In this document: piece after piece, positions 1-8,954 of the stretch
Position numbering within the stretch: the stretch's first letter is position 1
Layout: each line of letters starts with the position of its first letter
NCBI GenBank assembly: GCA_006218065.1
Contig: VBWE01000020.1
Span: 1-64,000, forward strand
DNA: 64,000 bases
Direction: 5' to 3'
DNA from: Bacteroidota bacterium
Lineage (GTDB): Bacteria; Bacteroidota; Bacteroidia; Palsa-965
Notes under the pieces: model-generated
What the model saw: the letters and a program-made list of their open reading frames with translations, nothing else
Database searches by the model: none
What the model was told of the DNA's origin: nothing
Translations under genes and position numbers: made by a program

Positions 1-126
1 ACGCAGGATCTGCTTGACGTACTCGGTTATACCACCGGCGTAGAAGCGAACGATACGGCTTTCAAACCGGCTTTCCCTTACGTCCAGGCTCCCTGGAGCG
101 GTTACGCAAACCACAGCGGACAGTAA
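1..126 (+). CDS. C-terminal end of a DUF4331 protein (partial)
   Basis: This is an open frame from the first base to a TAA stop, giving 41 residues that end in PWSGYANHSGQ. It is the tail of a paralogue of the next gene: bases 1-59 are identical to 1786-1844, in the same reading frame (TQDLLDVLGYTTG). Unlike the next gene it stops without a T9SS sorting domain. The function of DUF4331 proteins is unknown; most are exported. The rest of the gene lies outside the window. Confidence 0.8.
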   Translation, partial: TQDLLDVLGYTTGVEANDTAFKPAFPYVQAPWSGYANHSGQ

Positions 127-150
127 TCAGTTTTCCAAAAAAGAAAAAAC

Positions 151-2040
151 ATGAACAAGATATCGACCAAAACAATTCTGAAAGTTTCCTTTGTGGCTGT
201 TGCGGCAGTTGCGCTGGGCTTTTGGGATTCACAATCCACAACCGTGGAGGCATCGAGTCACCGGGAAGCGCCATTGATCGCCAGCGATCCGCTTGCCGAC
301 AATACCGACCTCTACGCGTTTCGCAGTCCCGATGACACCAACACGGTAACCATCCTCGCGAATTACGTACCGCTGCAGCTTCCGCAGGGCGGACCGAACT
401 ACGCGTCTTTCGGCGAAAATATCCGCTACGAGATTCACGTAGAAAACGACGGCGTAGCCGGAGACGATATTACCTATCGTTTTACGTTCACCAAAACAAA
501 CCAGGATCCGACTACCTTCTTCAACATCCGTCTTGGTCAGCAGAACCTGATGACCACATATGTTGCCGAGAAAAGTGTAAACGGCGGACCATTCAGCACG
601 ATCGTAGCCAACGGCGTGGTTCCTCCTCCGAACATCGGCCCGCGTTCCATCAGCGACCCGACCGTAGGACTCGGCGCAGCGAACTATGATGCGCTGATGA
701 CCGCTTCAATTGCTACTGCGACAGGCGGCGGCGGTGAAACGATTTACTGCGGTCCTTCCGATGATCCGTTTTTCGTGGATCTCGGCGGAATTTTCGACGT
801 CGGCCAGACACGCGGCGGCGGAACCGGCATCAACGCACCGGAAGACGGCGTAGCCTGTAAGAACACGCATTGCATTGCCATCAAAGCGCCGATCGCCACG
901 CTGCAGAAAAACGGTCAGCCCGTTACTGCCGCAGTGAACATCCTTGACAGCGATTACATCATCGGCGTATGGGCTTCGGCCAGCCGCCAGCAGATCCGTA
1001 CGCTGAATGCAAACGGTACCGAATCGCATAGCGGCGCATGGGTACAGGTTTCCCGGCTCGGCATGCCGCTCACGAACGAAGCTGTAATTCCGATCGGCGA
1101 TAAAGACCGCTGGAATTCGCTCACACCGTATACGGAAGATCCGGCGATGGAAGATTATTTCTGTAACCCGGAACTCGGCCTGTATATGGATAATTCGCTT
1201 TTCGGTGGAGCCGTTCCTGCACTTGCAGCGCTGCGTATCCAGCGTAACTCGTTGCAGACATTCGATTTCGGAAATACGAACGACGGTCTCTGGCCGATCC
1301 GCGCCACCAATGGCGGAGCAGGCACCGCGCTCGACACGAACCTTTTCGGCAACTACCTGCTTCGCCAGGGCAAGCCGCGCTCGGTCGATCTGCTGCCGAT
1401 CTTCCACACCGGGGTTCCGAACCTTGCGCCGTACCAACTGGCCACAGGTAAAAACGGGAACCCGCTCGCTGTCGGAAAACCGTTCATCAACAATTTCCTG
1501 CCCACATTCGGTGACATGCTTCGTTTGAACATGGCTGTTCCGGTAACACCGCGCAACCACCCACAGTTCAGCTCGCTGGGCATTGTGCAGGCCGCAGTAC
1601 TCGGTTTAACCACTGCGCCGTACAATACGACAGCCAACCTGGAATGGATTCCGAACATGGATGGCTTCCCGAACGGACGCCGCCTGGAAGACGACGTAAC
1701 GCGTATCGAACTGCAGGCTGTATCGGGCGTAGCGCTCGCAGCAATCGGTTTGTGGTATGACGATTTCACGTCGGGCAACCCGGTAACGCAGGATCTGCTT
1801 GACGTACTCGGTTATACCACCGGCGTAGAAGCGAACGATACGGCATGTGCAGGCTCCGTGGAGCGGCTTTGGAAGATGCGGCGGACCTACACCGCTTATC
1901 ACCGGTACTTACGGTTACGGTATGGATATCGGCGGTCCCGGCCTGATCATGGCGCAGAACTATCCGAATCCTGCACAAACCAGTACGACGTTCAAGTTCA
2001 CGGTCTCCTCGGCGATGAAAGTATCGATCGATATTTATGA
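151..2040 (+). CDS. DUF4331 exported protein, frameshifted near its C terminus
   Basis: The protein has an N-terminal signal segment (residues 1-35, KVSFVAVAAVALGF) followed by ASSHREAPLIASDPLADNTD, the hallmark opening of DUF4331 proteins. Homology to the upstream paralogue runs in frame to base 1844 (EANDTA). After that the frame reads about 65 residues of unrelated sequence (CAGSVERLWKMRR) before a stop. The expected continuation, VQAPWSG and then a T9SS tail, lies in another frame from 1847. Comparison with bases 60-90 indicates a loss of about 20 nt. The true product would end near 2206. Function unknown; the gene starts a row with TPR and HupE-like genes. The deletion could be real or an assembly error in a duplicated region. 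Confidence 0.85.
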   Translation: MNKISTKTILKVSFVAVAAVALGFWDSQSTTVEASSHREAPLIASDPLADNTDLYAFRSPDDTNTVTILANYVPLQLPQGGPNYASFGENIRYEIHVENDGVAGDDITYRFTFTKTNQDPTTFFNIRLGQQNLMTTYVAEKSVNGGPFSTIVANGVVPPPNIGPRSISDPTVGLGAANYDALMTASIATATGGGGETIYCGPSDDPFFVDLGGIFDVGQTRGGGTGINAPEDGVACKNTHCIAIKAPIATLQKNGQPVTAAVNILDSDYIIGVWASASRQQIRTLNANGTESHSGAWVQVSRLGMPLTNEAVIPIGDKDRWNSLTPYTEDPAMEDYFCNPELGLYMDNSLFGGAVPALAALRIQRNSLQTFDFGNTNDGLWPIRATNGGAGTALDTNLFGNYLLRQGKPRSVDLLPIFHTGVPNLAPYQLATGKNGNPLAVGKPFINNFLPTFGDMLRLNMAVPVTPRNHPQFSSLGIVQAAVLGLTTAPYNTTANLEWIPNMDGFPNGRRLEDDVTRIELQAVSGVALAAIGLWYDDFTSGNPVTQDLLDVLGYTTGVEANDTACAGSVERLWKMRRTYTAYHRYLRLRYGYRRSRPDHGAELSESCTNQYDVQVHGLLGDESIDRYL

Positions 2041-2206
2041 CCTGAGCGGAAAACGCGTGGCCACGCTGGTGAACAACCAACAGAAAGCTGCGGGTACTTA
2101 CGAAGTGAACTGGGATGTCTCCACGGTGAGCAACGGCATGTATATTGCATCGCTGCGCGGCGACGGGTACCCGGTGCAATCCATGAAAGTTTCGGTAGCT
2201 AAATAA
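1847..2206 (+). CDS. Displaced T9SS type A sorting domain of the DUF4331 gene
   Basis: This frame holds QAPWSGFGRCGG, then MAQNYPNPAQTSTTFKF, IDIYDLSGKRVATL and GMYIASLRGDG, the classic pattern of a type A T9SS C-terminal domain. That domain sends cargo through the type IX system to the cell surface. The GTG at 1847 is only the first possible start after the frameshift; no ribosome binding site supports it. The segment is best read as the severed end of the gene beginning at 151. If the shift is a sequencing or assembly error, the pair forms one CDS from 151 to 2206. Confidence 0.75.
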   Translation: MQAPWSGFGRCGGPTPLITGTYGYGMDIGGPGLIMAQNYPNPAQTSTTFKFTVSSAMKVSIDIYDLSGKRVATLVNNQQKAAGTYEVNWDVSTVSNGMYIASLRGDGYPVQSMKVSVAK

Positions 2207-2225
2207 AATGCAATATTGTTTTTGT

Positions 2226-2257
2226 AAAAAGACCGGGTAATTTTACCCGGTCTTTTT
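2226..2257 (+). terminator. Rho-independent terminator after the DUF4331 gene
   Basis: AAAGACCGGGTAA pairs with TTACCCGGTCTTT across a short loop and is followed by a T-run. It lies 20 nt after the TAA at 2206. Confidence 0.85.
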
Positions 2258-2282
2258 ATGAGAAACCAAAAAAGACAAAGCC

Positions 2283-3617
2283 ATGGGAAAGAAGAAGCTG
2301 CTTTATTCGATACTGTTTACCGGCGTCGGGATTATGCTGGCGGTTATCCTGCTCTTCTCGAAAGAGAAACAAGAAGGAATTCCCACGTTCCGTGAACGTC
2401 ACGGCTCGCTGGCGCTTTCGGGCGAATGGCTGAATACGAAAAAAGTGATCGAAGGACTGCTCGCGCAGCTGCGCAAGAACCCGGACGATTACAAAGCCAT
2501 GCTCCAGTTGGCGCAGGCCTACATCCAGGAAGCGCGTATTACCGGCGACCATGCGTATTATGATAAAGCTTCGCTGGAATTGCTGGATCGCATCCTGGCC
2601 AAAGAAAAAAATAATTTCGACGCGCGCTGCTGCAAAGCCACGGTACTGCTTTCCCAGCATCATTTCACCGAAGCGCTGGAAGAAGCAAAAACAGCACAGA
2701 AACTGAATGAGCACAGTGCGTTCATTTACGGCCTGCTCTGCGACGCGCAACTGGAACTCGGTAATTACGACGAAGCGGTGAAGATGTCGGACAAAATGAT
2801 TTCCATGCGTCCCGATATCCGTTCCTATTCGCGTGTTTCGTACCTGCGCGAAATTCACGGCGATATGCCCGGGGCTATCGAGGCGATGAAACTGGCTGTG
2901 GCCGCGGGTTATCCCGGGCTGGAGCAAACGGAATGGTCGCGCATGATCCTCGCGCACCTGTACGAAAACACGGGCATGCCCGACAGCGCCGAACAGCAAT
3001 ACAAAATCGCGCTCGCCGAAAGGCCGGATTATGCTTTCGCCGTGGCCGGGCTCGGGCGTGCTGCACGGATGAAAGGAAATTTCAAAGAAGCGATCGCACA
3101 GTACGAAAAAGCAAAAGACATGATCATCGAATATGCTTTTTCCGATGACCTGACCGACCTGTACCTGCTGAACAATGAAAAAGCAAAGTCAGCGGCATCT
3201 GCTGAAAAAGTAATTGCCATGCTCGGCCCGGGCAGCGACGATGAAAGCGAGGAAGGGCACGGGCATTATGCCGACCGCGAACTGGCTTACGCGTACCTGA
3301 AAACCGGGAATACGGATAAAGCGCTCGAACATGCGCTCACCGAATACGGCCGCCGCCCGATGAATATCGACGCCTGCGAAGCGCTGGCCTGGGTGTGCTA
3401 CAAAAGAAGCGAGTTCGCCGAAGCGAATAAACTGATCAATACCGCCATGCGCACGAATTCGCAGAATCCCGTGCTGCTGTGCCGCGCAGGGCTTATCAAA
3501 ATCAAAGCGGGAGAGCAGGCTGCCGGGATCGCTCTCGTAAAAAAAGCGGCGGAACTGAATCCGTTTATGGATCCGCTGCTGAAAAAAGAAGCCGCACCTT
3601 ACCTGGCAAGCAAGTAA
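2283..3617 (+). CDS. TPR-repeat protein with N-terminal membrane anchor
   Basis: The 444-aa protein has one N-terminal transmembrane or signal segment (residues 5-25, LLYSILFTGVGIMLAVILLF) and then tetratricopeptide-like helices. Examples are ALEEAKTAQKLNEHS, YDEAVKMSDKMISMRPD and FKEAIAQYEKAKD. TPRs mediate protein contacts, so the role is probably scaffolding outside the cytoplasm. Its stop (TAA) is immediately followed by the ATG of the HupE-like gene, so the two are likely co-translated. The order DUF4331, TPR, HupE-like suggests one functional unit whose role is not established. Confidence 0.85.
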   Translation: MGKKKLLYSILFTGVGIMLAVILLFSKEKQEGIPTFRERHGSLALSGEWLNTKKVIEGLLAQLRKNPDDYKAMLQLAQAYIQEARITGDHAYYDKASLELLDRILAKEKNNFDARCCKATVLLSQHHFTEALEEAKTAQKLNEHSAFIYGLLCDAQLELGNYDEAVKMSDKMISMRPDIRSYSRVSYLREIHGDMPGAIEAMKLAVAAGYPGLEQTEWSRMILAHLYENTGMPDSAEQQYKIALAERPDYAFAVAGLGRAARMKGNFKEAIAQYEKAKDMIIEYAFSDDLTDLYLLNNEKAKSAASAEKVIAMLGPGSDDESEEGHGHYADRELAYAYLKTGNTDKALEHALTEYGRRPMNIDACEALAWVCYKRSEFAEANKLINTAMRTNSQNPVLLCRAGLIKIKAGEQAAGIALVKKAAELNPFMDPLLKKEAAPYLASK

Positions 3618-4298
3618 ATGAATCTTCCGGATACCCGCCCCGTTTACGGAAAACCTCTGATCCTGCTGTTCATCCTGTGCATGATCATCCTGCCGGTTTC
3701 CTTGCAGGCGCACGCGATCGATCTCAGCCGGTTTTCGAGGACCGAGATCGGCTCCATGTATTTTGAACTGGGTTTTACGCACATCATCCCGTTGGGCCTC
3801 GATCATATTCTTTTCGTGATTTGCATTTTCCTGCTCAACCCGAAACTCAAACCGGTCATCTGGCAGGCCACGGCGTTTACGGTGGCGCATTCCATCACGC
3901 TGGGATTGTCCATGTACGAAGTAATCGTGCTGCCTGCGCATATCGTGGAACCCATCATTGCGCTTTCCATTGTTTTTATCGCTGTGGAAAATATGATCAC
4001 CGATGAACTCAAACCTTCGCGGATTATTGTTGTATTTATTTTCGGACTCATCCACGGGATGGGTTTCGCCAGCGTGCTGACGGATTTGGGACTTCCACAA
4101 AAAGAATTTGTAACGGCCCTCGTAACGTTTAACGCAGGCGTGGAACTGGGACAGATTGCCGTGATCATCGGCGCCTGGCTGCTGGTCGGTGTATGGTTTT
4201 CTAAAAAAAGCTGGTACCACAAAAGAGTGGTCATGCCCATCTCGCTGGTTATCGCCGTGGTGGCGCTTTGGTGGACGATTGAACGGGTGTTTTTTTAG
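3618..4298 (+). CDS. HupE/UreJ-like integral membrane protein
   Basis: A 226-aa protein with a hydrophobic leader and about six further membrane segments. Family marks are FTHIIPLGLDHILFV, ATAFTVAHSITLGL, IVEPIIALSIVFIAVEN, IFGLIHGMGFASVL and FNAGVELGQ. The conserved histidines and the Glu in membrane segments resemble nickel/cobalt-type HupE/UreJ permeases, although substrates of this subgroup are not known. It directly abuts the TPR gene. A TonB-dependent receptor follows 0.7 kb downstream, which is consistent with uptake of a metal or metal complex; that link is inference. Confidence 0.85.
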   Translation: MNLPDTRPVYGKPLILLFILCMIILPVSLQAHAIDLSRFSRTEIGSMYFELGFTHIIPLGLDHILFVICIFLLNPKLKPVIWQATAFTVAHSITLGLSMYEVIVLPAHIVEPIIALSIVFIAVENMITDELKPSRIIVVFIFGLIHGMGFASVLTDLGLPQKEFVTALVTFNAGVELGQIAVIIGAWLLVGVWFSKKSWYHKRVVMPISLVIAVVALWWTIERVFF

Positions 4299-4320
4299 AG
4301 TGCCTGTTCCTTTAGGTCTT

Positions 4321-4436
4321 AACGCTCAATGCCAAATGTTCAATCGTCAACTCACATCGGACAAATTCGCCCGCCTGCTCCGCCCCAGGCAGATGCGGCG
4401 TGCAGGTTGATTATTGAGCGTTGTGTGTTTGGCGTT
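4321..4436. repeat. Intergenic dispersed repeat, partly inverted
   Basis: The segment begins AACGCTCAATGCCAAATGTT; the first 21 bases recur identically at 33699-33719. Both copies continue with CATCGGAC(A/T)AATTC and then CGCCCG. The right part here (GTTGATTATTGAGCGTTGTG) reads as a partial inverse of the left. No coding capacity is evident. Confidence 0.65.
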
Positions 4437-4511
4437 GCTCATTTTTTCTCCTCTTTTTAAACAAACTCTGAAATCCGGCTACCCCGCTGCATCCGTATAT
4501 AGGATAGCGGC

Positions 4512-4880
4512 ATGAAAAAACAGCTATCCATACTTCTTTTGTTTTGTTATATGCTGGCGCTGGTCAAACCGCTGCTGCCGGCCGTGGAAGATTTCCTGGC
4601 GCACAGTTTCTGGCAAACGCGTCATGTGGCTACCGTGCATTTTGAAAACGGGAAATATCACCTGCATGCCGATTTAAAAGAAGCTGCTCCCGAAGAAGAT
4701 AAATCAGCCAAACAACGTTCCGTAAAAGGAGAAGAAAATAATACATCGCACCTCCGCGGGGCAATGGAAACGATTCCGCTGGTCATTGCCGGATCAAAGT
4801 ATGTTTCGATCGTTACGGTTGATCGCATTCCTCCCTCCATTTACATTTCCATTCCTTCGCTGCCGCCCTGGTTTTCCTGA
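4512..4880 (+). CDS. Small exported protein preceding a TonB-dependent receptor
   Basis: This 122-aa protein starts with a hydrophobic helix (KKQLSILLLFCYMLALVKPLLP), followed by a short soluble region with several histidines (ARHVATVHFENGKYHLHADL-like run at residues 37-55). Comparable small proteins sit upstream of TonB-dependent receptors in other Bacteroidota, but I know no assigned function. The spacing of 91 nt to the receptor and shared strand suggest co-transcription. The histidines make a metal-related role possible, which is inference only. Confidence 0.65.
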   Translation: MKKQLSILLLFCYMLALVKPLLPAVEDFLAHSFWQTRHVATVHFENGKYHLHADLKEAAPEEDKSAKQRSVKGEENNTSHLRGAMETIPLVIAGSKYVSIVTVDRIPPSIYISIPSLPPWFS

Positions 4881-4971
4881 TCGCGTGGCTGCTGATTTTC
4901 CAGCCGCCGTTTATTCACCTGTGCGGATTTTTCCCGCGCAGCGGATCATGGATTTTTAAACAAGGAATATC

Positions 4972-7251
4972 ATGTTCTCTCTTTTCAGCAAAAGATTTGC
5001 AGGAACTTTCATGCTGCTGTTTGCCGCCGGAACGCTCCGCGCGCAGACAGCCGCGATAAAAGGAACGGTGAGCGATTCAGCCACGGGAGAATACCTGCCT
5101 TCGGTAACTGTAGTCCTGGGTGGACAAGGCAGGTTTAGTGCAACAGACGTTTTTGGGAATTTTCAGCTTACCCGCCTGCAAGCCGGTAAGTATAACCTCG
5201 TGTGCAGCTATCTCGGCTATAAAACGCAAACCATTTCCGTTGAACTTGCAGAAGGCGAAACAAAAATTATTCCGGTTAAACTTAAACCGGCTCCCATGAG
5301 CCTGGCGGAAGTAACCGTTACCGCTTCGCGCGATATCGGTCAAACGATGACGCTGATCAACCAGGTGGATAAAGAACGGAGACCGACCAACTCGGCACAG
5401 GACCTTTTGCGTCTTGTGCCGGGTTTGATCATCGCGCAGCACGCCGGTGGCGGAAAAGCGGAACAGATTTTTCTCCGCGGTTTCGACAGCGACCACGGAA
5501 CGGATTTCGCCGTGTCGATCGACGGGATGCCGGTGAATATGGTTTCGCACGCGCACGGGCAGGGTTACGCCGATTTTCATTTCGTGATTCCCGAAACGGT
5601 GGACGAACTTAAAGTGTATAAAGGCCCGTATTCCCCGCGCTTCGGCGATTTCGCGACTTCCGGCGCGGGAGAATTCAGCACGCGGAACGGTCTCGACCGG
5701 AGCACGGTTAAAATGGAATGCGGCTTATTCGATACGTATCGCGCGCTGGCGATGGTCGATCTGCTCGGTGATAAACATTTGTTTTCGAAACAGCAGGAGA
5801 ACGCCTACATCGCGGCGGAATATGTGTACAGCAATTCCTATTTCGAAAGTCCGCAGCATTTCAACCGGCACAATATTTTCGCAAAGTATCACGGCCGTTT
5901 GAATGACCGGACTTCGCTGAGCGTTTCCCTTTCCGATTTTTCGGCGGACTGGGATGCTTCGGGACAGGTGCCGGAGCGGGCGATCGCGCAAAACCGGATC
6001 ACGCGTTTCGGAAGCATCGACAACACCGAAGGCGGGACCACTTCGCGCGCAAATGCAAACGTGACCATCGCTTCGGCAACCAGGAACGGCGCGCTGTTCA
6101 GGAACCAGTTTTTTTACAGCCATTATCGTTTCGACCTGTTTTCCAATTTTACTTTTTTCCTGAACGACAGCATCAACGGCGACGGGATCAACCAGTCGGA
6201 AAACGGACGGAATATTTTCGGCTACAACGGTACGTTTGAAAAGCAGCACAAACTCGGTACGAAAAATGTCAGTACGCATGCGGGAATCGGTACGCGCATG
6301 GATGAAGGCGATCTTGCACTGAAGCATTCAGTTCGCCGCGAAGTACTGGATACCGTGGTCAGCGGCCATCTCAGCCAGCAGAATATGCACGCCTGGCTGG
6401 AAGAAACGATCAGCCTCACGGATAAATTTTCCGTGAACGCCGGTCTGCGCTTCGACCAGTTCCTGTTTTCCTTTGTCGATTTCCGGAACGATTCGCTTAC
6501 CGGGAAAAATCAGAAAGGCCGGGTGAGTCCCAAACTGAATTTTTATTACAACGTTAGCGAATCGTTCCAGCTTTTCGTGCGCAGCGGTATCGGTTTTCAT
6601 TCCAACGATGCGCGGTCCGTTGTTTCGGGCCAGGCCGGAAACAGTTTGCCCCGCGCCTACGGCTGCGAAGCGGGCAGCACGTTCAAAATCGGGAAACGTT
6701 TGCTCATCAACGCCGCTTTGTGGAATCTCGACCTGGAAAACGAACTGGTTTACGTGGGCGATGAAGGCGTGGTGGAAATCAGCGGGGCGACGCGCAGGCT
6801 CGGCGTCGATTTTGCGCTGCGCCTGGAAATCGGGAAATATCTTTTTGCGGATGCGGACATCAATTACAATCACGGGCGTTTCCTCGATCTTCCGGAAGGT
6901 GAAAATTACATTCCGCTGGCTCCCGTACTCACCAGTACCGGCGGCATCACGCTGAAAAAAGAAAAAGGATTCAGCGGAAGTATCCGTTACCGCTGTGTGG
7001 ATTCACGCCCCGCGAATGAAAACAATACGGTTACCGCCAAAGGATATTTCCTGCTGGATGCCGTAATCGGGTACACGCTCGGCAAATTTAATTTCGGACT
7101 TGCTGCGGAAAACCTGCTGAACTCCGACTGGAACGAAGCGCAGTTCGATACGGAAAGCCGCCTGCTCAATGAAACGCAAGCAGTGAGCGAACTGCATTTT
7201 ACACCCGGCACGCCGTTTTTTGTGAAAGGCTCTGTCGCCTTTTCTTTTTAA
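4972..7251 (+). CDS. TonB-dependent receptor with CarboxypepD_reg-like domain
   Basis: The 759-aa protein has a signal peptide (residues 1-24, ending LRAQ), a CarboxypepD_reg-like beta-sandwich (about 27-107, IKGTVSDSATGEYLPSVTV), a plug domain (about 115-235, QDLLRLVPGLIIAQHAGGG and LRGFDSDHGTDF) and an outer membrane beta-barrel ending in a C-terminal Phe. Such receptors import substrates across the outer membrane using TonB energy. The plug contains a histidine-rich stretch, VSHAHGQGYADFHF. The substrate is unknown; the HupE-like neighbour hints at a metal. The last 4 bases overlap the convergent lycopene cyclase gene. Confidence 0.92.
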   Translation: MFSLFSKRFAGTFMLLFAAGTLRAQTAAIKGTVSDSATGEYLPSVTVVLGGQGRFSATDVFGNFQLTRLQAGKYNLVCSYLGYKTQTISVELAEGETKIIPVKLKPAPMSLAEVTVTASRDIGQTMTLINQVDKERRPTNSAQDLLRLVPGLIIAQHAGGGKAEQIFLRGFDSDHGTDFAVSIDGMPVNMVSHAHGQGYADFHFVIPETVDELKVYKGPYSPRFGDFATSGAGEFSTRNGLDRSTVKMECGLFDTYRALAMVDLLGDKHLFSKQQENAYIAAEYVYSNSYFESPQHFNRHNIFAKYHGRLNDRTSLSVSLSDFSADWDASGQVPERAIAQNRITRFGSIDNTEGGTTSRANANVTIASATRNGALFRNQFFYSHYRFDLFSNFTFFLNDSINGDGINQSENGRNIFGYNGTFEKQHKLGTKNVSTHAGIGTRMDEGDLALKHSVRREVLDTVVSGHLSQQNMHAWLEETISLTDKFSVNAGLRFDQFLFSFVDFRNDSLTGKNQKGRVSPKLNFYYNVSESFQLFVRSGIGFHSNDARSVVSGQAGNSLPRAYGCEAGSTFKIGKRLLINAALWNLDLENELVYVGDEGVVEISGATRRLGVDFALRLEIGKYLFADADINYNHGRFLDLPEGENYIPLAPVLTSTGGITLKKEKGFSGSIRYRCVDSRPANENNTVTAKGYFLLDAVIGYTLGKFNFGLAAENLLNSDWNEAQFDTESRLLNETQAVSELHFTPGTPFFVKGSVAFSF

Positions 7252-7931
7252 GAATATTTCCGCCTGCGCAGCATTTCGAAAACACCGGTGGTTCCGAGCA
7301 TCAGCACAAGGTTGTAGAATAAATCTTCCACGGGGATCGTGTACATCCGGATGCCGAGGTTTTCCGCATCGTTATATATAACAACCGGTTTTGCCGTGAG
7401 TATGCCGTTGCAGATAAAAAAAGGAATAAGCACCACCGCGTAATTGATCCAGAAACGGCCCATCCAGGGAGCTTTCTGCACAAAGGCGAAGAAAAAAACA
7501 AGCAGGGCGGATAAAACACAGGCGGAGAGGGTGTATGCTTTATCGTAATTCATCAGTCCAAGACAAAGCGAAACAAGCATCACGGTAAGCGAAATCCAGC
7601 AATGCGATTTTTTAAGCAGCAGTTTCGGAAAATAACTTTCCGCGCAGGCATAAATAAAAACGCAGGCATAAGGAACGACGATGAAGAACAGGATTTCTTC
7701 CAAAGGCAGTTTGAAAAAATATACGCCGAGCAGGTAGGCCGGGTTGAAGCGCCACACGCCCTGCGCAGTGAACCAATAATCCCAGGCGATAAAAAAAACG
7801 GCGACGATAATGATCGCGGGAAATAAAAATTTCCATTGCCGGTAGAAGGCTACGCGTTTGTCAAAACTGGCGGACAGGGGAAAGGCGATAATTCCGAGCA
7901 GCAGCACTGCATACGTCCAGTGCGAGTTCAT
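7248..7931 (-). CDS. crtY: Lycopene cyclase, CrtYcd type
   Basis: A 227-aa protein with about seven membrane helices in two repeats. PLEEILFFIVVPYA in the first and IPVEDLFYN in the second are the P-(L/V)-E-(E/D)-x2-F marks of the CrtYc/CrtYd halves, here fused in one chain. The enzyme makes beta-ionone rings at the ends of lycopene-type carotenoids. Its ATG overlaps the crtZ stop (ATGA), which indicates translational coupling. It is the last gene of the carotenoid block. The phytoene synthase and desaturase genes are not in this window. Confidence 0.9.
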   Translation of the reverse strand: MNSHWTYAVLLLGIIAFPLSASFDKRVAFYRQWKFLFPAIIIVAVFFIAWDYWFTAQGVWRFNPAYLLGVYFFKLPLEEILFFIVVPYACVFIYACAESYFPKLLLKKSHCWISLTVMLVSLCLGLMNYDKAYTLSACVLSALLVFFFAFVQKAPWMGRFWINYAVVLIPFFICNGILTAKPVVIYNDAENLGIRMYTIPVEDLFYNLVLMLGTTGVFEMLRRRKYS

Positions 7932-8398
7932 CGGAGTATGTCGTCTTTGTACGTCGCTTTAAAATACCGCATCGGCACGATGAGCATGCCGAAATTTTCA
8001 CCGTTTTCTTTGTCCAGGTGCTTGTGGTGCATTTTATGCGCGCGGCGGATGCCCAGTACATACCGGTTGTTCCAGTTGCGCAAAAAAGAAAACCGCTGGT
8101 GAATGATAATATCGTGCACGATAAAATAGCAGAGACCGTACAAAGCGATTCCAACGCCGATGTAAAAACGAAAATCATGGTACATGCTGCCGGTTACGAA
8201 ACAGTACACGCTCGGGGCGGCAAAAATGAGGAAGAAAGAATCGTTCTTCTTGAAAAATCCGTCTTTCCCCTGGTGATGATCGCGGTGCAGGTACCAGAGC
8301 AGGCCGTGCATAACGAACTTATGCGTGAACCAGGCCACGAACTCCATGAAGAAGAAGGTGCCGGCGATGATCAGGATGTTGATGACGATCTGCATCAC
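7928..8398 (-). CDS. crtZ: Beta-carotene hydroxylase (fatty acid hydroxylase superfamily)
   Basis: A 156-aa membrane di-iron enzyme. The histidine clusters are complete: HKFVMH (HX4H, residues 26-31), HRDHH (38-42), HDIIIHQR and HKMHHKH. It adds the 3-hydroxyl to beta-ionone rings. With crtY and cruF nearby, the product would plausibly be a hydroxylated monocyclic carotenoid of the saproxanthin or myxol kind. That combination is known from marine Flavobacteria, but the assignment here is inference. Confidence 0.92.
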   Translation of the reverse strand: MMQIVINILIIAGTFFFMEFVAWFTHKFVMHGLLWYLHRDHHQGKDGFFKKNDSFFLIFAAPSVYCFVTGSMYHDFRFYIGVGIALYGLCYFIVHDIIIHQRFSFLRNWNNRYVLGIRRAHKMHHKHLDKENGENFGMLIVPMRYFKATYKDDILR

Positions 8399-8439
8399 GA
8401 TGTAAACAAAAAAGTTCAGCTCTTGTTTATGGAAATTTC

Positions 8440-8952
8440 CTACGGGTGAAGCGACCAGCGTGAGGTGAAGCTTACACCTTTGGTAACGCTGACCTCCTGG
8501 GGAACTGTTTCACCGGGCAGGTACTCGATTTCATCCGTACCCAGCATAACAACACTGTTGCTTTCAATCACGATATCTTCCGGTGCAAAAATGCTGAGGC
8601 CGCCGTATTGATGCCTGCTGGCGTATAAAGTCTGATCCGACAGGTTAATAACCAGGCATTCGTCCTCCTCAATCCGTATGCTGCCCGGTGTCGGTTTTTC
8701 ATAATTAACGGTTTTGCCGAAATTGATGTAGGTCGAAGCAGATAAACCTATGCCGGTGGTTTTTTCAATAATGTAAACCCGCCGGGTATTGCCACTGAAC
8801 ACCAGGAAATAAATGCCGAAAACAAGCAGGATGGCGCCTGATCCGGCCAGGTTCATATTCATCTTCATTTTGGTGAGCAGGAAAGCAATACCGAACCACA
8901 GGCCGATACCGGTTATGATGACGATCGTATAAAAAAGTCCGCTGCTGAGCAT
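8440..8952 (-). CDS. Unknown membrane protein within the carotenoid block
   Basis: This 170-aa protein has two N-terminal membrane segments (about residues 7-27 and 35-54) and a soluble, beta-rich C-terminal part (residues 60-170). I do not recognise a family. It lies 2 nt from cruF and 41 nt from crtZ in the same direction, so it is probably co-transcribed with them. It could be a bystander or an accessory factor for membrane-bound pigment enzymes. Confidence 0.7.
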   Translation of the reverse strand: MLSSGLFYTIVIITGIGLWFGIAFLLTKMKMNMNLAGSGAILLVFGIYFLVFSGNTRRVYIIEKTTGIGLSASTYINFGKTVNYEKPTPGSIRIEEDECLVINLSDQTLYASRHQYGGLSIFAPEDIVIESNSVVMLGTDEIEYLPGETVPQEVSVTKGVSFTSRWSLHP

Positions 8953-8954
8953 GT

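Noticed and set aside
706-1560. 284-aa minus-strand ORF opposite the DUF4331 gene
   Set aside because: It is antisense to a clear homologue, with Arg/Cys/His-rich shadow composition and no family marks.
3189-4220. 343-aa minus-strand ORF
   Set aside because: Shadow of the TPR and HupE-like genes, rich in His, Arg and Gln with no domain.
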